A DNA stretch of 64,000 nucleotides, taken from contig JAEWGD010000033.1 of the NCBI GenBank assembly GCA_023388515.1, forward strand, positions 1 to 64,000, written 5' to 3'. The DNA is from Bacillota bacterium (GTDB taxonomy: Bacteria > Bacillota > Clostridia > Oscillospirales > Ruminococcaceae). Numbering within the stretch: position 1 is the stretch's first letter; every line of letters starts with the position of its first letter. Position numbers and translations under genes: made by a program. The notes below the pieces were generated by a model. It was not told where the DNA came from and did no database searches. It saw only the letters and a program-made list of their open reading frames with translations. Shown here in pieces: positions 1-8,430 of this stretch.

Positions 1-262
1 AACCAAAATCAAAGAAGTTCGCTTTGATTTTGGGTCGCTACCTTGATTGTGTGCTTTCCCGTCGCATTTACTATGCTTAGGAGGCGATTTTTATGTGCGA
101 CGAAAAAGCGATTTAGGATTGTTCTGGCATAACTTTTACCACAGAATTTAATTTAAGGGCAAAGAGCAAAGAACAGTTTTGGCAATACCTCTATCATAAA
201 AATTAAAATAAACAAGTAAACTAAACTTCTGTGGTAAAAGGTGAACAAGAACTTCACTTTGC
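1..262 (+). repeat. Dispersed repeat, copy A (cut by window start)
   Basis: Right part of the dispersed element also seen at 7936-8239, 24823-25209 and 34773-35161. A perfect 12-bp hairpin lies at 3-14/22-33 with a 7-nt loop. A second stem pairs 60-66 with 96-102 around a GGAGG-like stretch. A 14-bp inverted repeat (CTTTTACCACAGAA) joins 133-146 to 227-240. No convincing protein is encoded. The copy sits directly upstream of spoVAD, where spoVAC would normally be. Confidence 0.85.
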
Positions 263-305
263 TAAATCCAACAGCACCAACCACATTCAAAAATGCAAAA
301 CCTTA

Positions 306-335
306 TGAATATAAGTCCTTATTTTGCAAATAATA
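306..335 (+). promoter_or_regulatory. Candidate forespore (sigma-G/F type) promoter for spoVAD
   Basis: TGAATA at 306-311 is followed after 15 nt by CAAATAATA, loosely resembling the TGAATA / CATACTA pattern of forespore sigma factors. spoVA operons are sigma-G dependent in Bacillus subtilis. The -10 match is imperfect, so this is a suggestion from position and known regulation, not a firm call. Confidence 0.3.
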
Positions 336-371
336 CTTTTACTAATTATTTTTAATTATAAGGAGGCTAAT

Positions 372-1391
372 ATGTCTGTTAAAATAAGTAAAAATACTTT
401 CGCATCCTCAAACCCTCCATCAATTAAAGCCTTTTCAAGCACCGTTAGCTCAAAAGAGGGCGATGGACCAATAGGCTCTTGCTTTGATGTGGTTGAAAGC
501 GATACCCATTTCGGACAGGAATCTTGGGAGCAAGCAGAAAGTGAACTTCAAAAGCAAACCGTTCAGCGAGCTATCGAAAAAGCTGGTATTACTTCACAAG
601 ACGTTAACTTTATATTTGCTGGCGACCTAATTAACCAATGCATAGTAACTGCGTATGGATTGCGTGACCTCAACATTCCCTTTCTCGGCTTGTACGGAGC
701 GTGTTCGACTATGGCAGAGGGACTTCTCCTCTCAACTCTCTTGGCTGACAACGGAGTTGGAGAAAACATCGTTGCGACAACCTCCTCACACTTTTCAACA
801 GCAGAAAGGCAGTTTCGGTTTCCCCTCTCCTACGGGGCACAGCGTACCCCCACTGCCCAATGGACCTGCACCGCCTCTGGTGCCGTTGTGGTGTCCACAT
901 CGCAACAAGCACCTTACTTGCGTGGTGTTACAATAGGGAAAATTGTCGATTTAGGCGTTACCGATATGAATAATATGGGTGCTGCAATGGCTCCTGCTGC
1001 TGCCGATACGATAAAAACTCATCTCAACGATATGGGGAAAAGCCCTTCTGATTATGACTATATTGTAACGGGAGATTTGGGAATTACAGGTAGCGAACTT
1101 CTCCTCGATATTCTGAAAAAAGATAAAATTGACATTTCTAAGGTTCATAAAGATTGTGGGGTTATGATTTTCGACCCTGTGGAACAGGATACTCGTGCTG
1201 GTGGCTCTGGTTGTGGCTGTTCAGCAAGCGTGCTTTGTGGGTATTTTCTGCCTAAGCTTGCATCTGGTGAAATAAAAAATATACTTTTTGCTGCAACAGG
1301 TGCTTTAATGTCGCCAACAGCGATGCAACAGGGTGAATCAATCCCATCAATTTCACATTTAATTCATATTTCAAATACTAAGGAGGGATAG
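372..1391 (+). CDS. spoVAD: Stage V sporulation protein AD
   Basis: SpoVAD belongs to the SpoVA complex in the inner spore membrane. The complex loads Ca-dipicolinate into the forespore and releases it on germination; SpoVAD is the soluble thiolase-fold subunit that binds dipicolinate. The ORF stays open upstream to 324, but AGGAGG at 361-366 selects ATG 372, giving 339 residues, the usual family length. Family hallmarks are the FAGDLINQ stretch near residue 82, GACST at 109-113, ERQFRFP in the middle and the MGAAMAPAAADTI block near residue 205. spoVAE follows after 3 nt. No spoVAC is visible in the 371 bp upstream, which are repeat sequence. Confidence 0.96.
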   Translation: MSVKISKNTFASSNPPSIKAFSSTVSSKEGDGPIGSCFDVVESDTHFGQESWEQAESELQKQTVQRAIEKAGITSQDVNFIFAGDLINQCIVTAYGLRDLNIPFLGLYGACSTMAEGLLLSTLLADNGVGENIVATTSSHFSTAERQFRFPLSYGAQRTPTAQWTCTASGAVVVSTSQQAPYLRGVTIGKIVDLGVTDMNNMGAAMAPAAADTIKTHLNDMGKSPSDYDYIVTGDLGITGSELLLDILKKDKIDISKVHKDCGVMIFDPVEQDTRAGGSGCGCSASVLCGYFLPKLASGEIKNILFAATGALMSPTAMQQGESIPSISHLIHISNTKEG

Positions 1392-1394
1392 GCT

Positions 1395-1748
1395 ATGGAA
1401 TTTTTATGGGCATTTATCATTGGTGGACTATTTTGTGCAGTAGGACAGGTTTTAATTGATTATACAAAGCTTACACCCGCAAGAATTTTAGTTGCATTTG
1501 TGGTAGCAGGCGTTGTTTTGTCAGCATTTAATTTATATCAGCCTATTCTTGATTTTGCTGGTGCAGGAGCAAGCGTTCCACTGACAGGATTTGGACATAC
1601 ACTTGCAGAGGGTGTGCGAAAGGCTGTTGATAAAGATGGTTTTCTTGGAGTTTTCACAGGTGGTTTAGCATCTGCTGCTGGTGGAATAACTGCTGCATTG
1701 ATCTTCGGGCTATGTGTTTCACTGGTTTTCAAGCCTAAAGACAAGTAA
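1395..1748 (+). CDS. spoVAE: Stage V sporulation protein AE
   Basis: A 117-residue polytopic membrane protein of the SpoVA dipicolinate channel. It is nearly all hydrophobic, with segments near residues 2-20, 30-52 and 88-110. The conserved VGQ..IDYTKLTPARILV motif is near the N-terminus, and the GFGHTLAEGV and GFLGVFTGGL..AAGGI blocks follow. The start lies 3 nt after the spoVAD stop, with the ribosome binding site (AAGGAGG) inside the end of spoVAD, so the two genes are translationally close. A strong hairpin at 1782-1813 ends the operon. Confidence 0.95.
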   Translation: MEFLWAFIIGGLFCAVGQVLIDYTKLTPARILVAFVVAGVVLSAFNLYQPILDFAGAGASVPLTGFGHTLAEGVRKAVDKDGFLGVFTGGLASAAGGITAALIFGLCVSLVFKPKDK

Positions 1749-1781
1749 TTTCACGTTAATATAAAGCCATTTAGGCATAAT

Positions 1782-1813
1782 AAAAGCGATTAATCTTATG
1801 ATTAGTCGCTTTT
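1782..1813. terminator. Bidirectional terminator between spoVAE and 1821-2381
   Basis: AAAAGCGA (1782-1789) pairs with TCGCTTTT (1806-1813), extended by a G-U pair and TAAT/ATTA around a 6-nt loop. The A-run on one side and T-run on the other suit both converging genes. Confidence 0.85.
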
Positions 1814-1820
1814 ATGTGTT

Positions 1821-2381
1821 TTATTCAAATATAAACTTAACAAAATATCTTGTATGAACATAATTCTTCGTTCTGCCCCAATTAACATCAATCTGAACAA
1901 TACAACCATCTAACTGTTCAGACAGCTTACCTGTTGGTATTTCAAGCTTAGTTAAATCTTCAGCAATTAACTCCCCGTTCATTTTATAAATGCTGTATAA
2001 TATTTGCCCTGTATTATTTCCCCTAAATGAAAGTTGAGCATTTGAAGGAGCTTTTATTATATTTTTATCATCAGTTTCAGCTTTTGTAACATCTGTTTCC
2101 GTTTCCGTTGCAGATTCAGTTAATCCCGAATTTGCAAAATTAGGATTTTGGTTTACAGATGGTATATAATCAAAAATCTCCATTATAACAGGTGGTTTGT
2201 AATCAACATTAACCTTATTATCATAAACCTTTTTAATCTTATAGCCTTCTAATGACACAGTAGAATCGCTTGAAATTATCTCAACCTTACCAATATCAAC
2301 CTTAGGCTCTCTGTTTAACGCAAAGTAAACCCCAAAGATTACAATTGCAAAACATATTACGAGTGCTATTTTCCTTTTCAA
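1821..2381 (-). CDS. Membrane-anchored extracytoplasmic hypothetical protein
   Basis: I do not recognise this 186-residue protein. Residues 4-22 form one hydrophobic N-terminal segment after MKRK, either an uncleaved anchor or a signal peptide without a lipobox. The rest looks extracytoplasmic. There is a Thr/Glu-rich linker (TESATETETDVTKAETD) near residues 88-108, then a C-terminal domain containing SFRGNNTGQILYSIYKMNGEL that could be a beta-sandwich. It stands alone, convergent with spoVAE. The forespore context gives no direct evidence of a sporulation role. Confidence 0.7.
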   Translation of the reverse strand: MKRKIALVICFAIVIFGVYFALNREPKVDIGKVEIISSDSTVSLEGYKIKKVYDNKVNVDYKPPVIMEIFDYIPSVNQNPNFANSGLTESATETETDVTKAETDDKNIIKAPSNAQLSFRGNNTGQILYSIYKMNGELIAEDLTKLEIPTGKLSEQLDGCIVQIDVNWGRTKNYVHTRYFVKFIFE

Positions 2382-2522
2382 AAGTAAATCACCTCATAAG
2401 TAATATATCATATTTTCGTGAAATTGTCAATTAGTCTTATACACAAAAAGCAACACCTCAACACAGTCTTTTTTGCTTTTCCTATCAAATTAACAAATTT
2501 CAACCTTGCTATTTAAAGCAAA

Positions 2523-2596
2523 CAACACAGCATTGCTGATTAATTCAGAATACTGTGTTGCTTTATTATCATGCCATATTAATGTGGCATGATAAT
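2523..2596 (-). terminator. Double hairpin downstream of the rex-adhE-kinase operon
   Basis: Two adjacent stems lie past the kinase stop. One is a perfect 12-bp stem (2565-2576/2585-2596) around TATTAATG. The other is CAACACAG/CTGTGTTG (2523-2530/2553-2560). Neither has a long T-run, so termination is likely but not certain. Confidence 0.55.
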
Positions 2597-2630
2597 TTGG
2601 AAATATATTTTATTAAATTGGAAAGCTTAA

Positions 2631-3380
2631 TTATTCATAATCTACAACATTCACCCATGAAAGTAATAATTCACGTTCTTTTTCATTACCCTTTACGGAT
2701 TGAGATGCTGCAACAATTGGTAACCACTTTTGAATATATTGCTTTGCAGTGTCACTTTTCTTACAGAACAAATCCAGATATTCCTTTGCTCCCTCAATAT
2801 CATTTGCAAGCCAGAACAGTAAATATGTTCTTGCTACATCGGCAGAGGCATTTCCCTGTGTTGCATGAGCCCAGTCAAGTATATAAGCACTGCCATCTTC
2901 CTTGATAATTACATTACTTGGATTAAAGTCACCGTGACAAACCTTTGTATGCTTAGGCATGGATTCCAATCTTGTGTGCAAATCATAACGAGTAGTTGCG
3001 TCTAAATCTGCCTCCGAGATTTTACGATTCATTTTATCTTTTAGCTTATTAAGCAAAGGTGCAGTTTTTGAATGAACTTCCATCTGCAAATCCACAAGCA
3101 TTTCCAAATATTCGGATTTCTTTTCAGGGTTTTCCTGCATCATCTGTGCAAGAGTTTTCCCTTCAATAAATTCGGTAATTATAGACCACTTATTCTCAAT
3201 CTTTGTAACCTCAATTATCTTTGGAATACAAAGACCAGTTTCTTCAACTCTTGCCTGATTAAGTGCCTCATTGAGAATATCAGCTTTTGAATAGTCCTCG
3301 TTAAAAACCTTAATCGCCTTGTCGCCATCACGATATACAGTTTTCTGTGGTCTGGTTGCAATAACATTGTCTAAATTCAT
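2631..3380 (-). CDS. APH/choline-kinase-fold phosphotransferase
   Basis: A 249-residue small-molecule kinase of the aminoglycoside phosphotransferase superfamily. The catalytic loop HGDFNPSN lies near residue 151, with ILDW (metal-binding Asp) some 17 residues later. The N-lobe has KAIKVFN as the candidate ATP-binding Lys. The frame is open back to 3425 inside adhE, but AGGAGGT seven nt before ATG 3380 fixes the start, 13 nt after the adhE stop. It is therefore probably cotranscribed with rex and adhE. The substrate is unknown, and nothing specifically suggests antibiotic resistance. Confidence 0.85.
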   Translation of the reverse strand: MNLDNVIATRPQKTVYRDGDKAIKVFNEDYSKADILNEALNQARVEETGLCIPKIIEVTKIENKWSIITEFIEGKTLAQMMQENPEKKSEYLEMLVDLQMEVHSKTAPLLNKLKDKMNRKISEADLDATTRYDLHTRLESMPKHTKVCHGDFNPSNVIIKEDGSAYILDWAHATQGNASADVARTYLLFWLANDIEGAKEYLDLFCKKSDTAKQYIQKWLPIVAASQSVKGNEKERELLLSWVNVVDYE

Positions 3381-3393
3381 CTTCCATACCTCC

Positions 3394-6012
3394 TTATACT
3401 TTTTCATTTGTGCCATAGTATGCATTTAAATACATCTGTTTGATTTCGCTCATCAATGGGTAACGTGGATTTGCACCTGTACACTGGTCGTCAAACGCTT
3501 GGTCAACCATCTCGTCAAGACTATCAAGGAATGTTTGCTCATCAATACCATATTCCTGAATACTCATCTTAATGCCAACCTTTTCCTTTAGCTCATCAAT
3601 TGCTTTAGTTAGGTTTTCCATCTTTTCTAAATCATTCTTACCCTTAATACCTAGATAATCGGCAACCTCTGCATATCTAGCCAATGTGCGTGGGTAATCA
3701 TACTGTGAGAATGTACCCATCTTTGTTGGTGACTCAGTTGAGTTAAATCTGATTACTTCATTAATCAACAACGCATTAGCAATACCATGTGGTAGATTGT
3801 GGAATGCACCAAGCTTATGTGCCATAGAGTGACATACTCCCAAGAATGCGTTTGCGAAAGCCATTCCTGCCATAGTTGCAGCATTAGCCATCTTTTCTCT
3901 TGCAACTGGGTCATTAGGACCATTATCATATGCCTTTGGTAAGTTTTCAAACACCATCTTCAATGAACGCAACGCAAGCCCATCTGTATAATCAGTTGCA
4001 AGCATTGAAGCATATGCCTCCATTGAGTGAGTTACAGCGTCAATACCCGATGCAGCCGTCAAGCCCTTTGGAGCATTCATCATCAAATCAGCGTCTACTA
4101 TCGCCATATTTGGCAACAGTTCATAATCAGCAAGTGGATACTTAACGCCACTTTCCTCATCAGTAATAACTGCAAACGGAGTTACCTCAGAACCTGTACC
4201 TGCTGTTGTTGGAATTGCAATGAAATAAGCCTTTTCTCCCATCTTAGGGAAAGCATAAATTCTCTTGCGTATATCAATAAAACGCATTGCCATATCCATA
4301 AAGTCAGCTTCTGGATGCTCATACATCACCCACATAATTTTAGCAGCGTCCATTGGAGAACCACCACCCACAGCTATAATGCAATCAGGTTGGAACGCCG
4401 TCATCGCAGCAGCACCTTTTCTCGCACTTTCAAGCGTTGGGTCAGGTTCAACATCAAAGAATGTAGTATGTTTTATATTCATTTCATCAAGCTTATCGGT
4501 GATAGGCTTTGTATAATCATTTTCATATAAGAACTGGTCAGTTACAATAAACACCTTTTTCTTGTCCAAAACAACCTTTAGCTCATCTAACGCACCAGGT
4601 AGACAGCCTTTCTTCATGTAAATCTTTTCAGGAGCTCTAAACCAAAGCATATTCTCTCTCCTCTCAGCTACTGTTTTTATATTAAGCAAATGCTTAACTC
4701 CAACGTTATCGGAAACGGAGTTACCTCCCCAGCTACCACAACCTAAAGTAAGTGATGGTGCAAGATTAAAGTTATATAAGTCACCGATACCGCCATGAGA
4801 AGATGGAGTATTTACAAGTATTCTTGCAGTTTTCATGCGTGCCTCAAAAAAGTCTAGCTTATCTTTCCCAGTCAAAGCATTTATATAAATAGATGAAGTA
4901 TGCCCATAACCACCGTCTTTAACCAGTTGGTCAGCCTTATTCAAAGCATCTTCAAACGTCTTAGCCTTATACATTGCCAAAACTGGAGATAGCTTTTCAT
5001 GTGCAAATTCTTCTGAAAGCTCAACACTTTCAACCTCACCAATCAAAATCTTAGTAGCCTCATCAACCTCAACGCCAGATAGCTGTGCAATTTTATATGC
5101 AGACTGTCCAACAATTCTAGCATTCAACGCACCATTAATAATAATAGTCTTACGAACCTTATCAGTTTCCTCAGGATTTAAGAAATAACAGCCACGCTTT
5201 GTAAATTCCTTTTTAACCTTGTCATATATTTTATCCATAACAATAACAGATTGCTCAGAGGCACAAATCATTCCATTATCAAATGTTTTAGAGTGAATAA
5301 TCGAATTTACTGCAAGCAAAACATCAGCACTATCGTCAATAATTGCAGGAGTATTTCCTGCACCAACGCCTATTGCAGGCTTACCACTTGAATAAGCAGA
5401 CTTTACCATTCCAGGTCCACCTGTTGCAAGAATAATATCGGATTCCTTCATAACCATAGTCGTCATTTCTAAGCTTGGAATATCAATCCAATCAATAATC
5501 CCCTCAGGAGCACCCGCCTTAACTGCCGCCTCCAATACAATCTTCGCAGCAGCAATTGTACATTCCTTAGCTCTTGGATGAGGGCTGATAATCATAGCAT
5601 TTCTTGTTTTCAATGCCAAAAGCGTCTTAAAAATCGCTGTTGAGGTAGGGTTAGTTGTTGGAATAACTGCTGCAATTACGCCAATTGGTTCCGCAATCTT
5701 TCTTGTGCCAAACGCCTTATCTTCCTCAAGAACGCCACAAGTTTTCGTGTTCTTATAAGCATTATAAATAGATTCAGATGCATAATGATTTTTAATTACC
5801 TTATCCTCTACAATACCCATGCCCGTTTCTTGAACTGCGTGCTTTGCAAGTGAAACTCTTTCCTTATTAGCAGCAGATGCAGCAGCAAGAAATATCTTAT
5901 CAACCTGTTCCTGTGAATAGGTTGCAAAAATTTTCTGTGCTTCTTTTAACCTAGCAAGTGCTTCTCCAAGTTTTTTTACATTGTCAATAATTTCATAATT
6001 CTTCTTATCCAT
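3394..6012 (-). CDS. adhE: Bifunctional acetaldehyde-CoA/alcohol dehydrogenase
   Basis: AdhE reduces acetyl-CoA to acetaldehyde and then to ethanol, using two NADH, and forms spirosomes in the cytoplasm. The 872 residues match the family length. The N-terminal aldehyde dehydrogenase half carries the catalytic Cys250 in GMICASEQS and the GVGAGNTPA motif at about 214-222. The C-terminal iron-dependent alcohol dehydrogenase half has GGGSPMDAAK near residue 555 and the metal-binding HSMAHKLG..HNLPHG block near 740. It lies 21 nt downstream of rex, the NADH-sensing repressor that controls adhE in many Firmicutes. AAGGAGGAG precedes ATG 6012. Confidence 0.98.
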   Translation of the reverse strand: MDKKNYEIIDNVKKLGEALARLKEAQKIFATYSQEQVDKIFLAAASAANKERVSLAKHAVQETGMGIVEDKVIKNHYASESIYNAYKNTKTCGVLEEDKAFGTRKIAEPIGVIAAVIPTTNPTSTAIFKTLLALKTRNAMIISPHPRAKECTIAAAKIVLEAAVKAGAPEGIIDWIDIPSLEMTTMVMKESDIILATGGPGMVKSAYSSGKPAIGVGAGNTPAIIDDSADVLLAVNSIIHSKTFDNGMICASEQSVIVMDKIYDKVKKEFTKRGCYFLNPEETDKVRKTIIINGALNARIVGQSAYKIAQLSGVEVDEATKILIGEVESVELSEEFAHEKLSPVLAMYKAKTFEDALNKADQLVKDGGYGHTSSIYINALTGKDKLDFFEARMKTARILVNTPSSHGGIGDLYNFNLAPSLTLGCGSWGGNSVSDNVGVKHLLNIKTVAERRENMLWFRAPEKIYMKKGCLPGALDELKVVLDKKKVFIVTDQFLYENDYTKPITDKLDEMNIKHTTFFDVEPDPTLESARKGAAAMTAFQPDCIIAVGGGSPMDAAKIMWVMYEHPEADFMDMAMRFIDIRKRIYAFPKMGEKAYFIAIPTTAGTGSEVTPFAVITDEESGVKYPLADYELLPNMAIVDADLMMNAPKGLTAASGIDAVTHSMEAYASMLATDYTDGLALRSLKMVFENLPKAYDNGPNDPVAREKMANAATMAGMAFANAFLGVCHSMAHKLGAFHNLPHGIANALLINEVIRFNSTESPTKMGTFSQYDYPRTLARYAEVADYLGIKGKNDLEKMENLTKAIDELKEKVGIKMSIQEYGIDEQTFLDSLDEMVDQAFDDQCTGANPRYPLMSEIKQMYLNAYYGTNEKV

Positions 6013-6033
6013 ACCAATACTCCTCCTTTATAA

Positions 6034-6678
6034 TTAGTGGTTCTTTTCATTCATTTGTTCTGTCAAATGACTTGAAAGTAATGCCAGTGATGTCGCCATG
6101 TTTTCATTTTGAACTAAAATATTTTTCGGTACATTTAGGTGAGTCGGTGCAAAATTCCAAATCGCCAATATACCACTTTCTATCATTAAATCGCACACAG
6201 CCTGTGCTTGTTCAGCAGGTACGGTTATAACTCCAATCTTTATTCGCATATCTTTACACTTTTTTCTAAATTCAGAAAGTGGAAATATATTCTTACCCAT
6301 TTCAGTCTGCCCCGTTATTTCCTCGTCAATATCAAAAGCGAAAACCATGTTAAATCCGTAATTTTTAAACCCCTCATATGCCAAAAGTGCTTTCCCAAGC
6401 TTTCCAGCACCAACAATTACTGTATCATTGCTATTATTATACCCAAGAACAGCCTCTAATTCATCAACCAGACACGATACAATATATCCAATTCTAGGTT
6501 TACCCAAATTGCTTACCGATGCAAGGTCTTTTCTTACCTGAACCTCTCCCAACCCTAACTCATTAGCAATCGTTGTTGCGGAGATATTTTCAGGTGCATT
6601 ATCAGGCAATGATTTTAAATAATGCAAATAGGTGGGCAACCTTTCCAGAACAGTTTTGGATAAAACATTCCGTTTCAC
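6034..6678 (-). CDS. rex: Redox-sensing transcriptional repressor Rex
   Basis: A 214-residue Rex with an N-terminal winged helix (about residues 1-80, including RLPTYLHYL and GLGEVQVRKDLA) and a Rossmann domain that starts at VIVGAGKLG (87-95) and binds NADH or NAD+. A high NADH/NAD+ ratio releases Rex from DNA. It is the first gene of rex-adhE-kinase. A palindrome matching the Rex consensus lies 50 nt upstream (6728-6743), consistent with autoregulation and NADH-driven induction of ethanol formation. AGGAGAGG precedes the ATG. Confidence 0.97.
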   Translation of the reverse strand: MKRNVLSKTVLERLPTYLHYLKSLPDNAPENISATTIANELGLGEVQVRKDLASVSNLGKPRIGYIVSCLVDELEAVLGYNNSNDTVIVGAGKLGKALLAYEGFKNYGFNMVFAFDIDEEITGQTEMGKNIFPLSEFRKKCKDMRIKIGVITVPAEQAQAVCDLMIESGILAIWNFAPTHLNVPKNILVQNENMATSLALLSSHLTEQMNEKNH

Positions 6679-6727
6679 TTAATCCTCTCCTATCTAGATT
6701 GGTTTAGAAAAAACTTATCTCTTAACC

Positions 6728-6743
6728 TGTTAATATTTTAACA
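6728..6743. promoter_or_regulatory. Rex operator
   Basis: TGTTAATATTTTAACA is a perfect palindrome (TGTTAA-N4-TTAACA) matching the core of the published TTGTTAANNNNTTAACAA consensus; 12 of 14 consensus positions agree. It lies 50 nt before the rex start. Confidence 0.9.
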
Positions 6744-6856
6744 TACATTTAATAGTTTTGGAATTGTAAAAAAAGCATATCGGTATACCTTTATCGATAT
6801 AATCAAACTGATTAAAATATATAACAAAACACGTCAAATTTCTACATATCCATCAG

Positions 6857-7771
6857 CTATTTCTTAACCTTTTTCATTTCGCTAATAAATTGAATGTCCA
6901 AAGAAGTAAGTTGATAATCATTTCGATAAATCAGCACGTCCTTATATACCTTTTTATTCGACTTGCAAGGTCTTTGAACTAAGCCATGTCCCTCTGGAAT
7001 TTCATTTACATCTGGATAAACCTGCATAAATGCTCCATGTACTGTATTGAACAAATCAATACAACTAGACCTCTCAAAAACAAGAATTCGCTTATCTATA
7101 TTATCAGGCAATTCCTCTTTTTTTACTACTGAAAACGGCAAAGACGGAACATAAGGGTCAGCATAGGCAATCTCGATAAACTCATCTAAATCCGAAATGT
7201 CTATCTCCTCTTTTTCAGCAAGTGGATGATTTTTTGACATAGCTATATCATGCGTAAACTCAGTTATTACCTCATGCACAAAGCCTTTATCACCCATCAT
7301 CTTCTTGAAATACTTGTCGTGAATTTCAGCATAGCGAATAACTCCAAGATTATAATCTGCGTGTAAAATATTATTTATCACTCGCATGGAATTTGTTTCT
7401 CTATAAAAAAATTCAATTGGCTTTGTTATGTCAACATTTTTTACAAACCTCGAAAATACGTGGGAAAAATAGCCCGATCTCGGAACAGAAATTGAAAACT
7501 TTTGCTTAATATTATTCTCCTGATTATACATTGCCTCTACTTCATCTATTTGGCTGAGAATTTTTTTAGCGTGCTGTAAAAACTCCTCACCCTGTGGTGT
7601 AACAAATATTCCTCTAGTTGTTCGATTAAATATGGTAATGCCGAGTGATTCTTCTAAGTCCTTAATTGCACGGCTTAAATTAGGTTGTCCCATGTAGAGA
7701 TTTTGTGCAGCTTTGTTGATGGAGTGTGTTTTTCCTACTTCAACAGCATATTTTAGGTGCAAAATATTCAT
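6857..7771 (-). CDS. LysR-family transcriptional regulator
   Basis: A 304-residue LysR-type regulator. The N-terminal winged HTH (about residues 1-60) contains SINKAAQNLYMGQPNLSRAIKDLEESLG and FNRTTRGIFVTPQGE, followed by a linker helix and a substrate-binding domain from about residue 90. No divergently transcribed partner is adjacent: upstream is repeat copy B, and downstream, after 178 bp, is the rex operon reading the same way. Its target and effector cannot be inferred from position. Confidence 0.93.
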   Translation of the reverse strand: MNILHLKYAVEVGKTHSINKAAQNLYMGQPNLSRAIKDLEESLGITIFNRTTRGIFVTPQGEEFLQHAKKILSQIDEVEAMYNQENNIKQKFSISVPRSGYFSHVFSRFVKNVDITKPIEFFYRETNSMRVINNILHADYNLGVIRYAEIHDKYFKKMMGDKGFVHEVITEFTHDIAMSKNHPLAEKEEIDISDLDEFIEIAYADPYVPSLPFSVVKKEELPDNIDKRILVFERSSCIDLFNTVHGAFMQVYPDVNEIPEGHGLVQRPCKSNKKVYKDVLIYRNDYQLTSLDIQFISEMKKVKK

Positions 7772-7935
7772 GAGTCGCCTACTTTCTTATTTCTAAGCTT
7801 TCGCTTTAGTATGGGTTTTTATGGTTTGTTTTATAACATTCTTTTCAGTTTATTATAACACATTTCAAATTTTTATACAACTTATTCGCTCATACGCCGC
7901 TTAAACTTTAGTTTTTGATTTGGTACTCGTTTCCT

Positions 7936-8239
7936 TGCCCTTAAATTAAATTCTGTAGTAAAGGTTATGCCAGAACAATCCTAAATCGCTTTTTCGTTGC
8001 ACATGGAAATCGCCTCCTAAGCATAGTAAATGCGACGGGAAAGCAACTAATCAAGGTAGCGAACCAAAATCAAAGTGAACTTCTTTGATTTTGGTTGAGC
8101 GTGTCAAGCCTCAGCGGCGTTGAGCTGCGTTTTTCTTTGGTTCGTTTCTTTGTACGCACAAAGAAATGAACACCCACAATTAAATTTAACCATACGGAAA
8201 GTAGATTGAATAATAACAAAGAAAATAAGAACCATACTT
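7936..8239 (-). repeat. Dispersed repeat, copy B
   Basis: Reverse-oriented copy of the element at 34773-35161, lacking its outer right end. It has a perfect 12-bp hairpin (8064-8075/8083-8094) with the same arms as copy A. The 114-residue reading frame on the minus strand across it (ending near 8070) is an artefact of the repeat: it has no ribosome binding site and its sequence is shared only with other repeat copies. The flank at 8267-8280 carries another TTCTGTGGTAAAAG motif. Apart from the repeat, 7772-8430 shows no gene. Confidence 0.85.
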
Positions 8240-8430
8240 GGCTAAAATAAACAATGAAAACTGAAATTCTGTGGTAAAAGGCAAACCAGAACCAACGCAA
8301 AAGCAGGACATAACAACACTTTTGTTCACAAAAAATTATTGCATAGTGGAAATAAATATGATAAAATTTTATTATGTAATGAGTATCATAATCCTTTTCA
8401 CATATACTATTCAAAAAAGGAGGCTATCTT

